The notes under the pieces are model-generated. The model searched no databases, had not been told where the DNA came from, and saw nothing but the letters and a program-made list of their open reading frames with translations. Positions 26,125 through 35,231 of a stretch of DNA of 64,000 nucleotides are shown here, in pieces (within the stretch, counting starts at the first letter, position 1; every line of letters starts with the position of its first letter). Position numbers and translations under genes: made by a program. Source of the DNA: Paenibacillus xylanexedens (GTDB taxonomy: Bacteria; Bacillota; Bacilli; Paenibacillales; Paenibacillaceae); contig NZ_VEBF01000001.1 of the NCBI RefSeq assembly GCF_007676705.1, forward strand, positions 1,550,001-1,614,000, written 5' to 3'.

Positions 26125-27480
26125 TTATTCGGAAAGTCTCGCTTCGAGCGCTGCTTTCTCTTCTTCAAAGCCTGGTTTGCCCAACAATGCGAACATATTT
26201 TTCTTGTATGCTTCCACGCCTGGTTGGTCAAATGGATTGACACCCAGCAGGTAGCCACTGATGCCGCATGCTTTTTCAAAGAAGTATACCAGATATCCGA
26301 AAGAATATGGAGTCATATCTGGAATGTTCACAATCAGGTTTGGTACTTGACCATCTGTATGTGCAAGCAGTGTTCCCTGGAACGCTTTTTTGTTAACAAA
26401 GTCCATTGTTTTGCCTTCAAGGAAGTTCAGTCCATCCAGATCGTCCGGATCGGATTTGATCGAGATATGCTCAGCCACTTCTGTAACCTGGATAACAGTT
26501 TCGAAGATATTCCGGCTACCTTCCTGGATGAATTGACCCATGGAGTGCAAGTCTGTAGAGAAATCAACGGATGCAGGATAGATCCCTTTGTAGTCTTTAC
26601 CTTCACTCTCTCCGAACAATTGTTTCCACCACTCGGATACGAAGTGCAGGGATGGCTCATAGTTTACAAGGATCTCCGTGCCTTTACCTTTGCGATACAA
26701 AGCGTTACGAACAGCCGCATATTGATATGCTTCATTCTCAGCTACGTTCGGGTTGCTGTATTCTTTGGAAGCGTCAGCCGCACCTTGCATCATTTCTTCG
26801 ATGCTGATACCAGCTGCTGCGATTGGCAGCAAACCTACTGCCGTCAGAACGGAGTAACGTCCACCTACATCATCCGGGATAATGAAAGATTCGTACCCTT
26901 CTGCATTCGCCAGTTCTTTCAATGCACCGCGCGCTTTGTCTGTTGTAGCGTAGATGCGTTTGCGAGCTTCTTCTTTACCGTATTTTTCTTCCAGTGCTGC
27001 ACGGAAGATACGGAATGCAATTGCCGGCTCTGTTGTTGTACCTGATTTGGAGATAACGTTGACGGAGAAATCTTTGCCTTCAACCAGATCCAGCAAGTGC
27101 GTTACATATGTGGAACTGATATTGTTTCCTGCAAAATAGATTTCAGGCGTTTTGCGTTTGTCTTTTGGCAGATTGTTATAGAACGAGTGTGTCAGCATTT
27201 CAATTGCTGCACGTGCACCCAGGTATGATCCACCGATACCGATAACGATCAGTACTTCGGAGTCACTTTGGATTTTGGCAGCTGCTTTTTGAATGCGTGC
27301 GAACTCTTCTTTGTCATAAGCCGTTGGCAGGTCAATCCAACCCAGATAGTCGGAGCCTGTTCCTGTTCCGTTGTGAAGCTGTTCGTGAGCCAAACGAATC
27401 GGTTCAGCGAAATAGTCCACTTCGTGCTGATTTACAAATTGCAATGCCGTGCTATAGTCAAATGTCACTTTTTTTGCCAT
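26125..27480 (-). CDS. pgi: Glucose-6-phosphate isomerase
   Basis: Interconverts glucose 6-phosphate and fructose 6-phosphate in glycolysis. From the ATG at 27480 the protein has 451 residues, the size of Bacillus Pgi. It carries [16 protein letters not shown] near residue 65, the phosphate-binding [28 protein letters not shown] and the C-terminal [17 protein letters not shown] lies 11 bases before this ATG. An in-frame ATG at 27522 would begin inside repeat R2, which ends 37 bases upstream, so any promoter lies in or beyond that element. Confidence 0.96.
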   Translation of the reverse strand: MAKKVTFDYSTALQFVNQHEVDYFAEPIRLAHEQLHNGTGTGSDYLGWIDLPTAYDKEEFARIQKAAAKIQSDSEVLIVIGIGGSYLGARAAIEMLTHSFYNNLPKDKRKTPEIYFAGNNISSTYVTHLLDLVEGKDFSVNVISKSGTTTEPAIAFRIFRAALEEKYGKEEARKRIYATTDKARGALKELANAEGYESFIIPDDVGGRYSVLTAVGLLPIAAAGISIEEMMQGAADASKEYSNPNVAENEAYQYAAVRNALYRKGKGTEILVNYEPSLHFVSEWWKQLFGESEGKDYKGIYPASVDFSTDLHSMGQFIQEGSRNIFETVIQVTEVAEHISIKSDPDDLDGLNFLEGKTMDFVNKKAFQGTLLAHTDGQVPNLIVNIPDMTPYSFGYLVYFFEKACGISGYLLGVNPFDQPGVEAYKKNMFALLGKPGFEEEKAALEARLSE

Positions 27481-27516
27481 GATCTCAAAAACCTCCTGAT
27501 TTCGGTTATAGTGCGT

Positions 27517-27682
27517 GTTCAAAAAGATCGGTTTTCAGTACCGAGAAGATGGGATGAAGCTAGAAATGGAGTAGCGGAGCGTAGGAAAACTACGTGAGCA
27601 ACGGACATTTCGGCTGAATTCCATATTCGATGCTGATGATGCCACCAGGCATCCTTTGTAATCAAAAGCGGACTTTTTGAAC
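27517..27682 (+). repeat. Dispersed element R2, copy 1
   Basis: A 166-bp sequence bounded by GTTCAAAAAG (27517-27526) and CTTTTTGAAC (27673-27682). It is almost identical along its whole length to 52257-52423, including CAGTACCGAGAAGATGG, GGAGTAGCGGAGCGTAG, GAGCAACGGACATTTCGGCT and TTCGATGCTGATGATGCC. It has no coding capacity of its own. It lies in the leader or promoter region of pgi, in the same orientation relative to the gene as copy 2. Confidence 0.9.
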
Positions 27683-27794
27683 AACCTCTTATATTATTTC
27701 CGTATTCCATTCTAAACAACTTAGCATAAGGATACTTCAAATCCACGGGGCTGACAAGCTTGCAGCTCGAACTTTGTCGTTAGAATTCAAGAAG

Positions 27795-27840
27795 CAAAAA
27801 GGGTAAACCGAATCCGCGGGTTGCGGTTCTGCTTACCCTT
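27795..27840 (-). terminator. Terminator downstream of ppnP
   Basis: On the minus strand AAGGGTAA pairs with TTACCCTT around an AACCG/CGGTT inner stem, followed by TTTTGC. It lies just after the ppnP stop. Confidence 0.75.
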
Positions 27841-27846
27841 CTTATG

Positions 27847-28164
27847 TTATTCCGCCGGGTACGAGCAGACGTAGTCAGTAACGCTGCGTATCTCCAGTTT
27901 AAATTTGGATTCGGCAGGCACGTGGAACGTAGCTTGGCCTTGAATCTCTTGCCACTCTTCTTCTCCGGGAAGCAACACTTTCAGATCTCCGGACAGAATC
28001 TCCATAATTTCACGGGAATCCGTACCGAACTCATAACTGCCTGGAAGCATGATGCCCAGAGTCACTTTGCTGCCATCCCCCAAAATAACCGTTCTGCTGG
28101 TTACCTGACCATCATAATAAATGTTGGCCTCTTTCACTACACTGACTTGATCGAATTGTGACAT
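27847..28164 (-). CDS. ppnP: Pyrimidine/purine nucleoside phosphorylase PpnP (DUF1255)
   Basis: A small cupin-fold enzyme of about 105 residues that phosphorolyses several nucleosides to base and ribose 1-phosphate. The family pattern is clear: VVKEANIYYDGQVTSRTVIL, TLGIMLPGSYEFGTDSREIMEI (given by its ends), and FHVPAESKFKLEI. I chose the ATG at 28164 because GGGGAG lies ten bases upstream; the ATG at 28197 would add 11 residues. It follows tkt on the same strand with a 150-base gap. Ribose phosphate from it could feed transketolase, but co-regulation is only suggested by position. Confidence 0.9.
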   Translation of the reverse strand: MSQFDQVSVVKEANIYYDGQVTSRTVILGDGSKVTLGIMLPGSYEFGTDSREIMEILSGDLKVLLPGEEEWQEIQGQATFHVPAESKFKLEIRSVTDYVCSYPAE

Positions 28165-28315
28165 GCGTACCCGCTCCCCTGAAGTTAATGAAAACAAAAG
28201 GCAAAACAGATCAGGGCGATAACGAGGTTACCGCCCATGCTCTGCGGAAATAACTTACCGCCATAAATCAGGACAGCATGAAGCTCTCCCGACCATAGCA
28301 GCGCTTATGAAGCTA

Positions 28316-30358
28316 TTACAGCAATGCTTTTACGCGGCTAACCACGTTGTCCACTGTAAAGCCATATTCTTGGATAACACGGTCGCCAGGCGCGGATGCA
28401 CCGAATGTGCTGATTCCGAGAATGTCACCTTGATCTCCAACATATTTCTCCCAGCCCATTGGATAAGCCATTTCAATCGCAAGACGAGCTTTGACATCCG
28501 GAAGAAGAACGGACTCTTTGTAAGCTTTGTCTTGTTTCTCGAACAGATCCCAGCTTGGCATGCTGATTACGCGAACTTGGATGCCTTGTTCAGCAAGTGC
28601 TGCTTGAGCTTTAACAGCCAATTGCACTTCGGAACCTGTAGCGATGATTTGTGCTACCGCTTTGCCATCTTTTGCATCAGAGACAACATAAGCACCACGT
28701 TTCACGTTCTCACGTGAACCTTCAACCGTACCTTCCAGGATCGGCAGGTTTTGACGAGTGAGTACGAGTGCAACCGGGTTGCTCTTGTTCTCAAGCGCAT
28801 AAGCCCAAGCAGCCGAAGTTTCATTACCATCAGCCGGACGAATAACCGTCAGGTTAGGAATGATACGCAGGGATGCCAGTTGCTCGATTGGTTCGTGCGT
28901 AGGACCATCTTCACCAACAGCGATACTATCGTGAGTCAGAACATACGTTACAGGCAATCCCATCAGGGCAGCCAGACGAACAGCCGGACGCAGGTAATCG
29001 GTAAATACGAAGAACGTACCGCCGAATACTTTCACACCGCTGTGCAGTGCCATACCGTTCATTGCTCCAGCCATACCGAATTCACGGATACCGAAGTAGA
29101 TGTTACGGCCGGAGTAATCTTCTGGTGTGAAGTTCTCCAGGTTGTTCAGGTGAGTCATTGTGGAGCTTTCCAAGTCAGCAGATCCACCTGTCAGTTGTGG
29201 CACGTTGTGCGCCAGACCGTTCAGAGCGTTACCGGATGCTACACGAGTGGAAAGAGCTTTGTCTGTTGCTGCATATTTAGGAAGATCACGGTCCCAACCT
29301 TCTGGAAGGTCGCCGTTAATCGCTGTTTCGAATTGAGCTGCCAACTCAGGGAATGCTTTTTTGTACTCGGCAAATTTCTCGTCCCAAGCTTTGTTAGCAG
29401 AGATACCACGATCTTTCACTTGTGCAAAGTGATCGCGAACTTCAGCTGGTACGTGGAAGTTTTCTTCGTAAACCCATTTGTAATACTCTTTAGTCAATTT
29501 GGCTTCGTCTGCACCCAGTGGTGATCCGTGAGTACCGCCGTGGCCGCCTTTACCTTGTTTGTTCGGGCTACCATAACCGATAACCGTTTTAACTTCGATC
29601 AGTGTAGGACGCAGTGTATCTGCTTGACCTTCCTGAATTGCTTTTTCGATTGCAGGCAGATCGTTACCATCTTCAACGCGCAGCACTTGCCAGCCATAAG
29701 CTTCAAAACGCTTCGCGATGCTTTCGGAAGAAGACAGATCCAATTTACCATCCAACGTGATGTCATTGGAGTCGAACAACATGATCAGTTTGCCCAGGTG
29801 CAAACGTCCAGCGAGGGAAGCTGATTCATGGGATACGCCTTCCATCAAGTCACCATCACCACAGATTGCGTAAGTGTAGTGGTCAACTACGTTGAATTTG
29901 TCTTTATTGTATGTTGCGCCCAATTGAGCTTCAGCCATCGCCATACCTACAGCCATTGCAATACCTTGACCCAGTGGGCCGGTTGTTGCATCAACACCTG
30001 CAGTATGTCCGAATTCCGGGTGACCCGGTGTTTTGCTTCCCCATTGACGGAACTGTTTCAGTTCTTCCATTGGAAGATCATATCCGCTCAGGTGCAGCAA
30101 GCTGTACAGCAACATGGAGCCATGTCCTGCAGACAGGACAAAACGGTCCCGGTTAACCCAAGTTGGGTGGTCCGGGTTATGAGTCATCGTTTTTGCAAAA
30201 AGTTGGTACCCCATTGGAGCGGAGCCCATAGGCATACCCGGATGTCCGGAATTTGCCTTCTCAATTGCATCAATCGCCAAAGTACGTACGGTAGTAATCG
30301 ACAGGTTGTCGATTGTAGTGTTCTCGTCCTTTTGAATCGCTTCGTTCTTGTCAGTCAT
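28316..30358 (-). CDS. tkt: Transketolase
   Basis: Thiamine-diphosphate enzyme of the pentose phosphate pathway, moving two-carbon units between sugar phosphates. The 680-residue length fits. The N-terminal domain has [20 protein letters not shown]. The ThDP/Mg motif is [13 protein letters not shown] with [10 protein letters not shown] about 30 residues on. The middle domain has [18 protein letters not shown] with the catalytic Glu, and [24 protein letters not shown] lies seven bases before the ATG. Upstream, 30359-30788 holds inverted TTCAC/GTGAA repeats and no convincing gene. Confidence 0.97.
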   Translation of the reverse strand: MTDKNEAIQKDENTTIDNLSITTVRTLAIDAIEKANSGHPGMPMGSAPMGYQLFAKTMTHNPDHPTWVNRDRFVLSAGHGSMLLYSLLHLSGYDLPMEELKQFRQWGSKTPGHPEFGHTAGVDATTGPLGQGIAMAVGMAMAEAQLGATYNKDKFNVVDHYTYAICGDGDLMEGVSHESASLAGRLHLGKLIMLFDSNDITLDGKLDLSSSESIAKRFEAYGWQVLRVEDGNDLPAIEKAIQEGQADTLRPTLIEVKTVIGYGSPNKQGKGGHGGTHGSPLGADEAKLTKEYYKWVYEENFHVPAEVRDHFAQVKDRGISANKAWDEKFAEYKKAFPELAAQFETAINGDLPEGWDRDLPKYAATDKALSTRVASGNALNGLAHNVPQLTGGSADLESSTMTHLNNLENFTPEDYSGRNIYFGIREFGMAGAMNGMALHSGVKVFGGTFFVFTDYLRPAVRLAALMGLPVTYVLTHDSIAVGEDGPTHEPIEQLASLRIIPNLTVIRPADGNETSAAWAYALENKSNPVALVLTRQNLPILEGTVEGSRENVKRGAYVVSDAKDGKAVAQIIATGSEVQLAVKAQAALAEQGIQVRVISMPSWDLFEKQDKAYKESVLLPDVKARLAIEMAYPMGWEKYVGDQGDILGISTFGASAPGDRVIQEYGFTVDNVVSRVKALL

Positions 30359-30432
30359 GGTTTGTCCTCCTCATGTCTTTAGATAAGTCGGGTGCGCAAG
30401 CGAATCCCTCTCATCATACAAGCAAACCGAAT

Positions 30433-30481
30433 TTCACAATAAGTGAATCCGCTTGAGTGTTTCATTTTGACTTATTCACTT
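30433..30481. promoter_or_regulatory. Inverted repeats upstream of tkt
   Basis: AAGTGAAT at 30441-30448 is matched by ATTCACTT at 30474-30481, and TTCAC at 30433-30437 pairs with GTGAA at 30443-30447. They lie 75-125 bases upstream of the tkt start and could bind a regulator. I do not recognise the motif. Confidence 0.3.
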
Positions 30482-30788
30482 TTGTATTGTATCACTTGGC
30501 GTGAAGCTTTTCCATAACCTTCTTTTAGAAGTTCTGAAAAATCGGTTGTTTGTGATGAATAATCCTTTGCCTATCAAGCAAAAATCGTACTGAACAAGGC
30601 ACTTGAATCCAAAAACAGACTTAACGAGCCTCGCAAATCCATCGCATGAAGTATAACCTTTAACCTGAAAAAAATGCATTTTTTAGATATCATTCCTCAA
30701 TTCACATATAATGTTCCTGAATATGGATTCGAAAATCGTGCTGCGGTTTACTACCAGTTGTACCCCAAAATAAAGGGAGGATGCATCT

Positions 30789-31265
30789 ATGCCAGATCAT
30801 ATTGTTCACCCACCCACATCGATAAAGCACTCATTACCCTGGATATCAGGTCTTTTAACAGGTATTCTCTCGGGAGTTGTTCTGGGATTTTTCCTCAAAG
30901 TGATTCAGGCCTGCACCGGCGAACAAGTATATACGCTGCTTCTGAATATCGATTTTGTGCCTGGTCTTCCACCAACCTTACCTGAATTCCTAGAATTTGC
31001 TTTACATCTGGTTGTGTCCGTTGTTATCGGCATCTTCTACCTGTGGTGGGTACGATATTCAGGCCGCCCTATGCTAAAAGGCATTTTGCTTGGTATTGTC
31101 TCGTCCCTGCTCTATATCCCACTCTCTCAACTATCTTTGCGTGTGCCAGACTTGTACGATGTGTCAGCTATCCTCTACTGGATTGCAGGACATCTGCTGT
31201 TTGGTATTGTGCTCGGCTTGTGCGGAAAGTATATGAACGCGAAAAAAGCGACTCCCGTTTCGTAA
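30789..31265 (+). CDS. Small integral membrane protein, 158 residues, function unknown
   Basis: Four hydrophobic segments are visible at about residues 17-38, 68-86, 96-112 and 128-146, and the N-terminus is hydrophilic. It resembles the uncharacterised four-helix YqhR-like membrane proteins of Bacillales in size and layout, but I cannot assign it firmly. GGGAGG lies eight bases before the ATG. The stop codon is inside the terminator hairpin. Transcribed toward purU on the other strand, it is monocistronic. Confidence 0.75.
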   Translation: MPDHIVHPPTSIKHSLPWISGLLTGILSGVVLGFFLKVIQACTGEQVYTLLLNIDFVPGLPPTLPEFLEFALHLVVSVVIGIFYLWWVRYSGRPMLKGILLGIVSSLLYIPLSQLSLRVPDLYDVSAILYWIAGHLLFGIVLGLCGKYMNAKKATPVS

Positions 31266-31285
31266 ACGAATGGGGTCGCCTTTTT
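31248..31285. terminator. Bidirectional terminator overlapping the membrane-protein stop codon
   Basis: A stem of about 14 pairs (GCGACTCCC... with ...GGGGTCGC) has its loop near the TAA at 31263-31265. TTTTTG follows on the plus strand and TTTTTT on the minus strand, so it can serve both this gene and convergent purU. Confidence 0.85.
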
Positions 31286-31338
31286 GTTAGTCTATTACGT
31301 GGTTCCGAATCAACCTTGCACAGTATTAAAGCGAGAGC

Positions 31339-32232
31339 TTAAAATACGACGGTTTTATTTTCATGAACGAGAACACGGTCTTCGACATGCCATTTCACGG
31401 CACGCGCAAGCACAACACGCTCAATGGTACGTCCAATACGCTTCAGTTCAGTTACGTCATCTCCGTGGCTTACACGCTGCACATCCTGTTCAATAATCGG
31501 GCCGCCATCCAGTTCTTCCGTAACATAGTGCGCTGTCGCACCGATGATTTTGACACCACGGTTATACGCTTGAGCATATGGTTTACCACCCACAAAGGCT
31601 GGAAGGAAGGAATGGTGGATATTAATAATTCGATTGCGGTAGTGCTCAATGAACATTGGAGAAATGATCTGCATGTAACGAGCCAGAATGATCACATCCA
31701 CATCATTGCCGATGACGTCCAGCTGGCGCTGTTCCGCTTCTTTCTTCGTATCTGCTGTTACCGGAATATGATGATATGGAATGCCAAATGATTCTACATA
31801 GTCCTTCATGTCCAGATGGTTGCTGACCACAAGAGCAATATCGGCATCCAGGTCGCCTGCCTGCCATTGCCATAACAATTCAACCAGGCAGTGATCTTCT
31901 TTGGATACAAAGATAGCCAGTTTCTTCTTGCGGCTAACCGCAGATAACGTCCATTCCATTTGGAAACGGCTTGCTACTTCTGCAAAATCAGCTTCCAGTT
32001 TCGGCAAATTGACCAACAATTGCGGAAGATCGAACTCAATCCGCATAAAGAACATGCCGCCAGCAGGGTCCATTGTGTATTGGTCCGACTGAACAATGTT
32101 TGCACCATGCTGGTGCAAGAAGTGAGACACGGCCGCAACAATTCCTGGACCATCCGGACAGGAAATGAGCATGCGCGCGCGATCGGCGCGGTTTTTAGAA
32201 TCAGGGCGTACTTGTTTAGCATGGATCTCCAT
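31339..32232 (-). CDS. purU: Formyltetrahydrofolate deformylase
   Basis: Hydrolyses 10-formyl-tetrahydrofolate to formate and tetrahydrofolate, balancing the one-carbon pool and supplying formate. The 297-residue length suits the family. An N-terminal ACT domain (about residues 18-100: LISCPDGPGIVAAVSHFLHQ) precedes the formyltransferase-like domain with catalytic HHSFLPAFVGGKPYAQAY and IIGATAHYVTEELDGGPIIEQ (the latter given in full length of the motif only in part: ATAHYVTEELDGGPII). No obvious riboswitch lies upstream; the endonuclease IV gene lies 43 bases upstream on the same strand. Confidence 0.94.
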   Translation of the reverse strand: MEIHAKQVRPDSKNRADRARMLISCPDGPGIVAAVSHFLHQHGANIVQSDQYTMDPAGGMFFMRIEFDLPQLLVNLPKLEADFAEVASRFQMEWTLSAVSRKKKLAIFVSKEDHCLVELLWQWQAGDLDADIALVVSNHLDMKDYVESFGIPYHHIPVTADTKKEAEQRQLDVIGNDVDVIILARYMQIISPMFIEHYRNRIINIHHSFLPAFVGGKPYAQAYNRGVKIIGATAHYVTEELDGGPIIEQDVQRVSHGDDVTELKRIGRTIERVVLARAVKWHVEDRVLVHENKTVVF

Positions 32233-32275
32233 CGGGTTATTCTTCCTCCTTCAATTAAGCCATGACCTGCGGGGG

Positions 32276-33382
32276 TTAACCCGCAAGCCAGGCAATCAAG
32301 CGATGATTCAGTTGTTCTTCATTCAAATGAGGGAACAATGCAGCTTCTGTCACCATGTCATAGAGACGTTCCAGCGGTTCGCGCGGATCAGCCTTTTTGG
32401 CTTTGGCATCATTTTTGAGCAATGTCCATACATCCAGAATATACGAACGGGACTCAATCTCTTTACCTTTGAAAAAGTGTTGCAGCTGTTCTACTTCTGT
32501 CAGGAATTCCTGGCCGAATCGACCGGCAACGTCCCCACGCAGCAACGCAATCTCCACCTCATACATTGGACGCTGTGTCTTGGCCTCTTTGCCAATCCAA
32601 GGTGTCTCCAGGATAAATGGACGTCCTTGAAGCTTCTCATGGTTAACGATGCGGTTAATCGCCTCAAAGCCAATCCAGCCAGAGCCAATCGGTGTATGAC
32701 GGTCCTTGTGCGCACCCACAGCATTCTTACTATCATTAATATGCATTACGGCAATGCGGTCAAGTCCTACCGTACGATCGAATTGTTCAAGTACGCCGTC
32801 AAAATCATTAACGATATCGTATCCGGCATCATGAATGTGACATGTATCCATACACACAGTCAGGCGCTCGTTATACGTTACTTTCTCGATAATCTGAGCG
32901 ATTTCTTCGAAACTGCGACCCATCTCGGTACCTTTGCCAGCCATGGTCTCCAGAGCGATGTTCACATCCGTCTCTTTCACACCCTCCAGCACTTCATTCA
33001 GCCCTTCTGCGATCCGTCCGATCCCATAGTGAGCATCTTTGTCAGTGAATGCGCCGGGATGCAATACGATGTTCTTCACACCAATGGCATGTGTACGACG
33101 AATCTCTTCCTGAAGGAAATCTACAGCCAGTCTGTACGTATTATCTTTGTATGAGCCAAGATTAATAATGTACGGTGCATGGACAACGATATCTTCCATT
33201 CCACCTGCTTGCATAGCAAGCTTGCCTTCCTCAATATACATGGATTCAATTGGCTTGCGACGTGTATTCTGTGGTGCACCCGTATATATCATAAACGAAC
33301 TGGAACCGTACGAGGACGCTTCCTTCGTTGCACTCAATAATCCCTTGTCCGAAAAGGACACGTGGGAGCCGATTTTCAGCAT
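32276..33382 (-). CDS. nfo: Deoxyribonuclease IV (endonuclease IV) with C-terminal extension
   Basis: Cleaves DNA 5' to abasic sites in base excision repair, as an AP endonuclease of the TIM-barrel xylose-isomerase-like fold with three zinc ions. Motifs present are [72 protein letters not shown] and FILETPW. The core ends near residue 290, the normal full length. About 75 further residues, helical and with a [17 protein letters not shown] stretch, form an extension that the classical enzyme lacks. The gene is 43 bases upstream of purU on the same strand. Confidence 0.93.
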   Translation of the reverse strand: MLKIGSHVSFSDKGLLSATKEASSYGSSSFMIYTGAPQNTRRKPIESMYIEEGKLAMQAGGMEDIVVHAPYIINLGSYKDNTYRLAVDFLQEEIRRTHAIGVKNIVLHPGAFTDKDAHYGIGRIAEGLNEVLEGVKETDVNIALETMAGKGTEMGRSFEEIAQIIEKVTYNERLTVCMDTCHIHDAGYDIVNDFDGVLEQFDRTVGLDRIAVMHINDSKNAVGAHKDRHTPIGSGWIGFEAINRIVNHEKLQGRPFILETPWIGKEAKTQRPMYEVEIALLRGDVAGRFGQEFLTEVEQLQHFFKGKEIESRSYILDVWTLLKNDAKAKKADPREPLERLYDMVTEAALFPHLNEEQLNHRLIAWLAG

Positions 33383-33552
33383 TATTGATCCCCCTTAATC
33401 TGAATTATCCCTTATTCTAACGCGATTATCGAAATAAATCTAGAAATGCGCTATAATTCGGGATAGAGGCTATTTTTGACAGCTAATATGTGGAACATGG
33501 GTAGGCGGAATCCGTCTTTCCGTGAAAATCAATGAACCGAGGTGACTCCGCA

Positions 33553-34020
33553 ATGATTTTCGACTCCTACGTGATGATACTGACGAGCAGTTCCCCCAGC
33601 AATTGGTTTATGAATACGATCGCATTCTGGACTTTTTTATTACTTGGCAGCATGTGTGTCGGTGGATTTTTTATGATGCGCAAGTTTTTGAAAGTGCTAC
33701 CAAAAGCAGACGGAAAGTCCAAACTGGATTGGCAGAATTATTGGGTTGAAGCCAGCCGTCACTTATGGACAGATGAAGCCAAGGCTTTTTTGGACCAACT
33801 CGTGGAGCCTGTACCTGGGCCATTTCGTGACATAGCCAAACATTCCATCGCTGCAGAGATCGGTAAAATTGCAGTTGAAGACAACGCCACGGAAGTATCG
33901 AGAGATCACTGCATCAAAGGATACATTATAGCCACACCGAAGCGGGATAATAAGTTTTTGGTAAAATTCTTGGAGAAAAACAAAATCGATTATTCCCCTT
34001 ATCAACATTTGATTAAATAA
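33553..34020 (+). CDS. DUF2621 family membrane-anchored protein (YneK-like)
   Basis: A protein of about 155 residues with one hydrophobic segment near residues 22-45 (NTIAFWTFLLLGSMCVGGFF) and a soluble C-terminal part containing DWQNYWVEASRHLW and FRDIAKHSIAAEIGKIA. The layout matches DUF2621/YneK proteins of Bacillales; no activity is known to me. I chose the ATG at 33553 because GAGGTGA lies seven bases upstream; an ATG at 33532 precedes that site. It is a single gene, followed by a simple repeat tract. Confidence 0.75.
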   Translation: MIFDSYVMILTSSSPSNWFMNTIAFWTFLLLGSMCVGGFFMMRKFLKVLPKADGKSKLDWQNYWVEASRHLWTDEAKAFLDQLVEPVPGPFRDIAKHSIAAEIGKIAVEDNATEVSRDHCIKGYIIATPKRDNKFLVKFLEKNKIDYSPYQHLIK

Positions 34021-34070
34021 AATAACAAGATGAGTTAAGCCCTATATCGAATTGGTTAATTAAGATACAT

Positions 34071-34112
34071 CAGCATCAGCACCAGCACCAGCACCAGCAC
34101 CAGCACCAGCAC
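34071..34112 (+). repeat. Hexanucleotide tandem repeat (CAGCAC)n
   Basis: One CAGCAT unit is followed by six perfect CAGCAC units (34077-34112). It lies in the 290-base non-coding gap between the DUF2621 gene and the epimerase-like gene, about 195 bases before the latter's start. No reading frame of either neighbour includes it. It is too short and uninterrupted to be a CRISPR array. Confidence 0.9.
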
Positions 34113-34307
34113 CTTGTATCAATTTGTTACAGGATCGCTTGGTCTATGAGATCTTCATTGAAACGTACTTGGGATTTAGGCGAAAGGCTCATATTACAAG
34201 CTCCGTCAGGTAAGTCGTTCCCAACAGGCATTGCTTACCGTCCGGGGCTATTTGTCGATTCACGGATACATGTCAGCGCAGTGAAAATTACAGGGAGGAT
34301 GTTCATT

Positions 34308-35219
34308 ATGAAAATTGCCATTTGTGGAGGTACTGGATTTGTGGGAGGAGCGCTTGTGGATTATTGGCTGCAAGCCGGACACCACGTGAAAATCATCACA
34401 CGCAAACTGCCTGACTTGCATAATCCAAGCAAGAATCTTACATATATATCATGGGAACAAGTTGAAGAGCACCCTCAACTACTTGAAGGCATGGATGCTC
34501 TCGTCAATCTTGCCGGAGAAACATTGAACCAACGATGGACAACCAAGGCAAAGCTGGAGATTGTACAATCCAGAGTAACAACTGTTGCCCGGGTAGCCCG
34601 TTTGGTGGATTCACTGCAACAAAAGCCCGAAGTGGTCGTTCAGGCTTCTGCCATGGCCATCTATGGAACCTCCCCTTCCGAAACCTTTGATGAAAGTAGT
34701 CCGCAAAAGTCAATGAATTTCCCATCCCGGGTCTCAGAACAATGGGAAATAGCTGCAGATGCCATCAAGCATGTCAGACTCGTCAAAATCAGGGTTAGCC
34801 TGGTTCTTGGCCATAAAAAAGGGGCCTTTCCATTAATGAAACTTCCTTATATGCTCGGTGTTGGGGGCAAGATCGGCAGTGGCAAGCAATGGACCAGCTG
34901 GATTCACATTATGGATATCGTAAGGCTGATTGACTTTAGCATTCAAAATAAACAAGTGTCAGGTCCGGTCAATGCTTCCTCACCGAATCCGGTTACCAAT
35001 GATGAATTTGGTCGTACAGTCGGCAAGGTCTATCATCGCCCACACTGGTTCCCCGTACCCGGATTTTTGATCAAAACCGTAGTTGGAGAGCTATCCGTTG
35101 TTCTGCTTCAGGGACAGAGAGTTATTCCACAAAAGGCGCTTGATCACGGATTCCAGTTCACCTTCCCTACCTTAACCCAGGCATTGGAAGATCTGAAGCA
35201 CCGTGGCTTATCCGACTAA
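34308..35219 (+). CDS. TIGR01777 family NAD(P)-binding protein (sugar-nucleotide epimerase-like)
   Basis: A 303-residue short-chain-dehydrogenase-like protein. The Rossmann motif GGTGFVGGALVDYW is at residues 6-19, then NLAGETLNQRWTTKAK, which is diagnostic of TIGR01777 (YfhF/SulA-like), with ASAMAIYGTS and a C-terminal DUF1731-like region (VPGFLIKTVVGE...GQRVIPQKALDHGF). GGGAGG lies nine bases before the ATG at 34308. The upstream continuation of the frame (from 34146) has no such site and no family similarity. Enzymatic role is unknown. Confidence 0.9.
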   Translation: MKIAICGGTGFVGGALVDYWLQAGHHVKIITRKLPDLHNPSKNLTYISWEQVEEHPQLLEGMDALVNLAGETLNQRWTTKAKLEIVQSRVTTVARVARLVDSLQQKPEVVVQASAMAIYGTSPSETFDESSPQKSMNFPSRVSEQWEIAADAIKHVRLVKIRVSLVLGHKKGAFPLMKLPYMLGVGGKIGSGKQWTSWIHIMDIVRLIDFSIQNKQVSGPVNASSPNPVTNDEFGRTVGKVYHRPHWFPVPGFLIKTVVGELSVVLLQGQRVIPQKALDHGFQFTFPTLTQALEDLKHRGLSD

Positions 35220-35231
35220 TTGAACCACAGC

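Noticed and set aside
26224-27045. A 273-codon plus-strand frame opposite pgi, and a similar one at 28751-29524 opposite tkt
   Set aside because: Both are shadows of highly expressed, codon-biased genes; translations are Cys/Phe-rich and unlike real proteins.
27519-27746. A 75-codon frame across element R2 copy 1
   Set aside because: It reads into the element from outside, ends within it, and copy 2 does not keep the frame intact as a gene.
30476-30679. A 67-codon minus-strand frame upstream of tkt
   Set aside because: No ribosome binding site and no recognisable sequence; treated as intergenic.
32165-33154. A 329-codon open frame on the plus strand opposite the endonuclease IV and purU genes
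   Set aside because: It is fully antisense to two well-identified genes, has no ribosome site and resembles no protein family.
34071-34112. Possible CRISPR array
   Set aside because: The units are six bases with no spacers; it is a simple tandem repeat and no cas genes are near.
34146-34307. An N-terminal extension of 54 residues on the epimerase-like protein
   Set aside because: The conserved Rossmann start and GGGAGG both point to the ATG at 34308.
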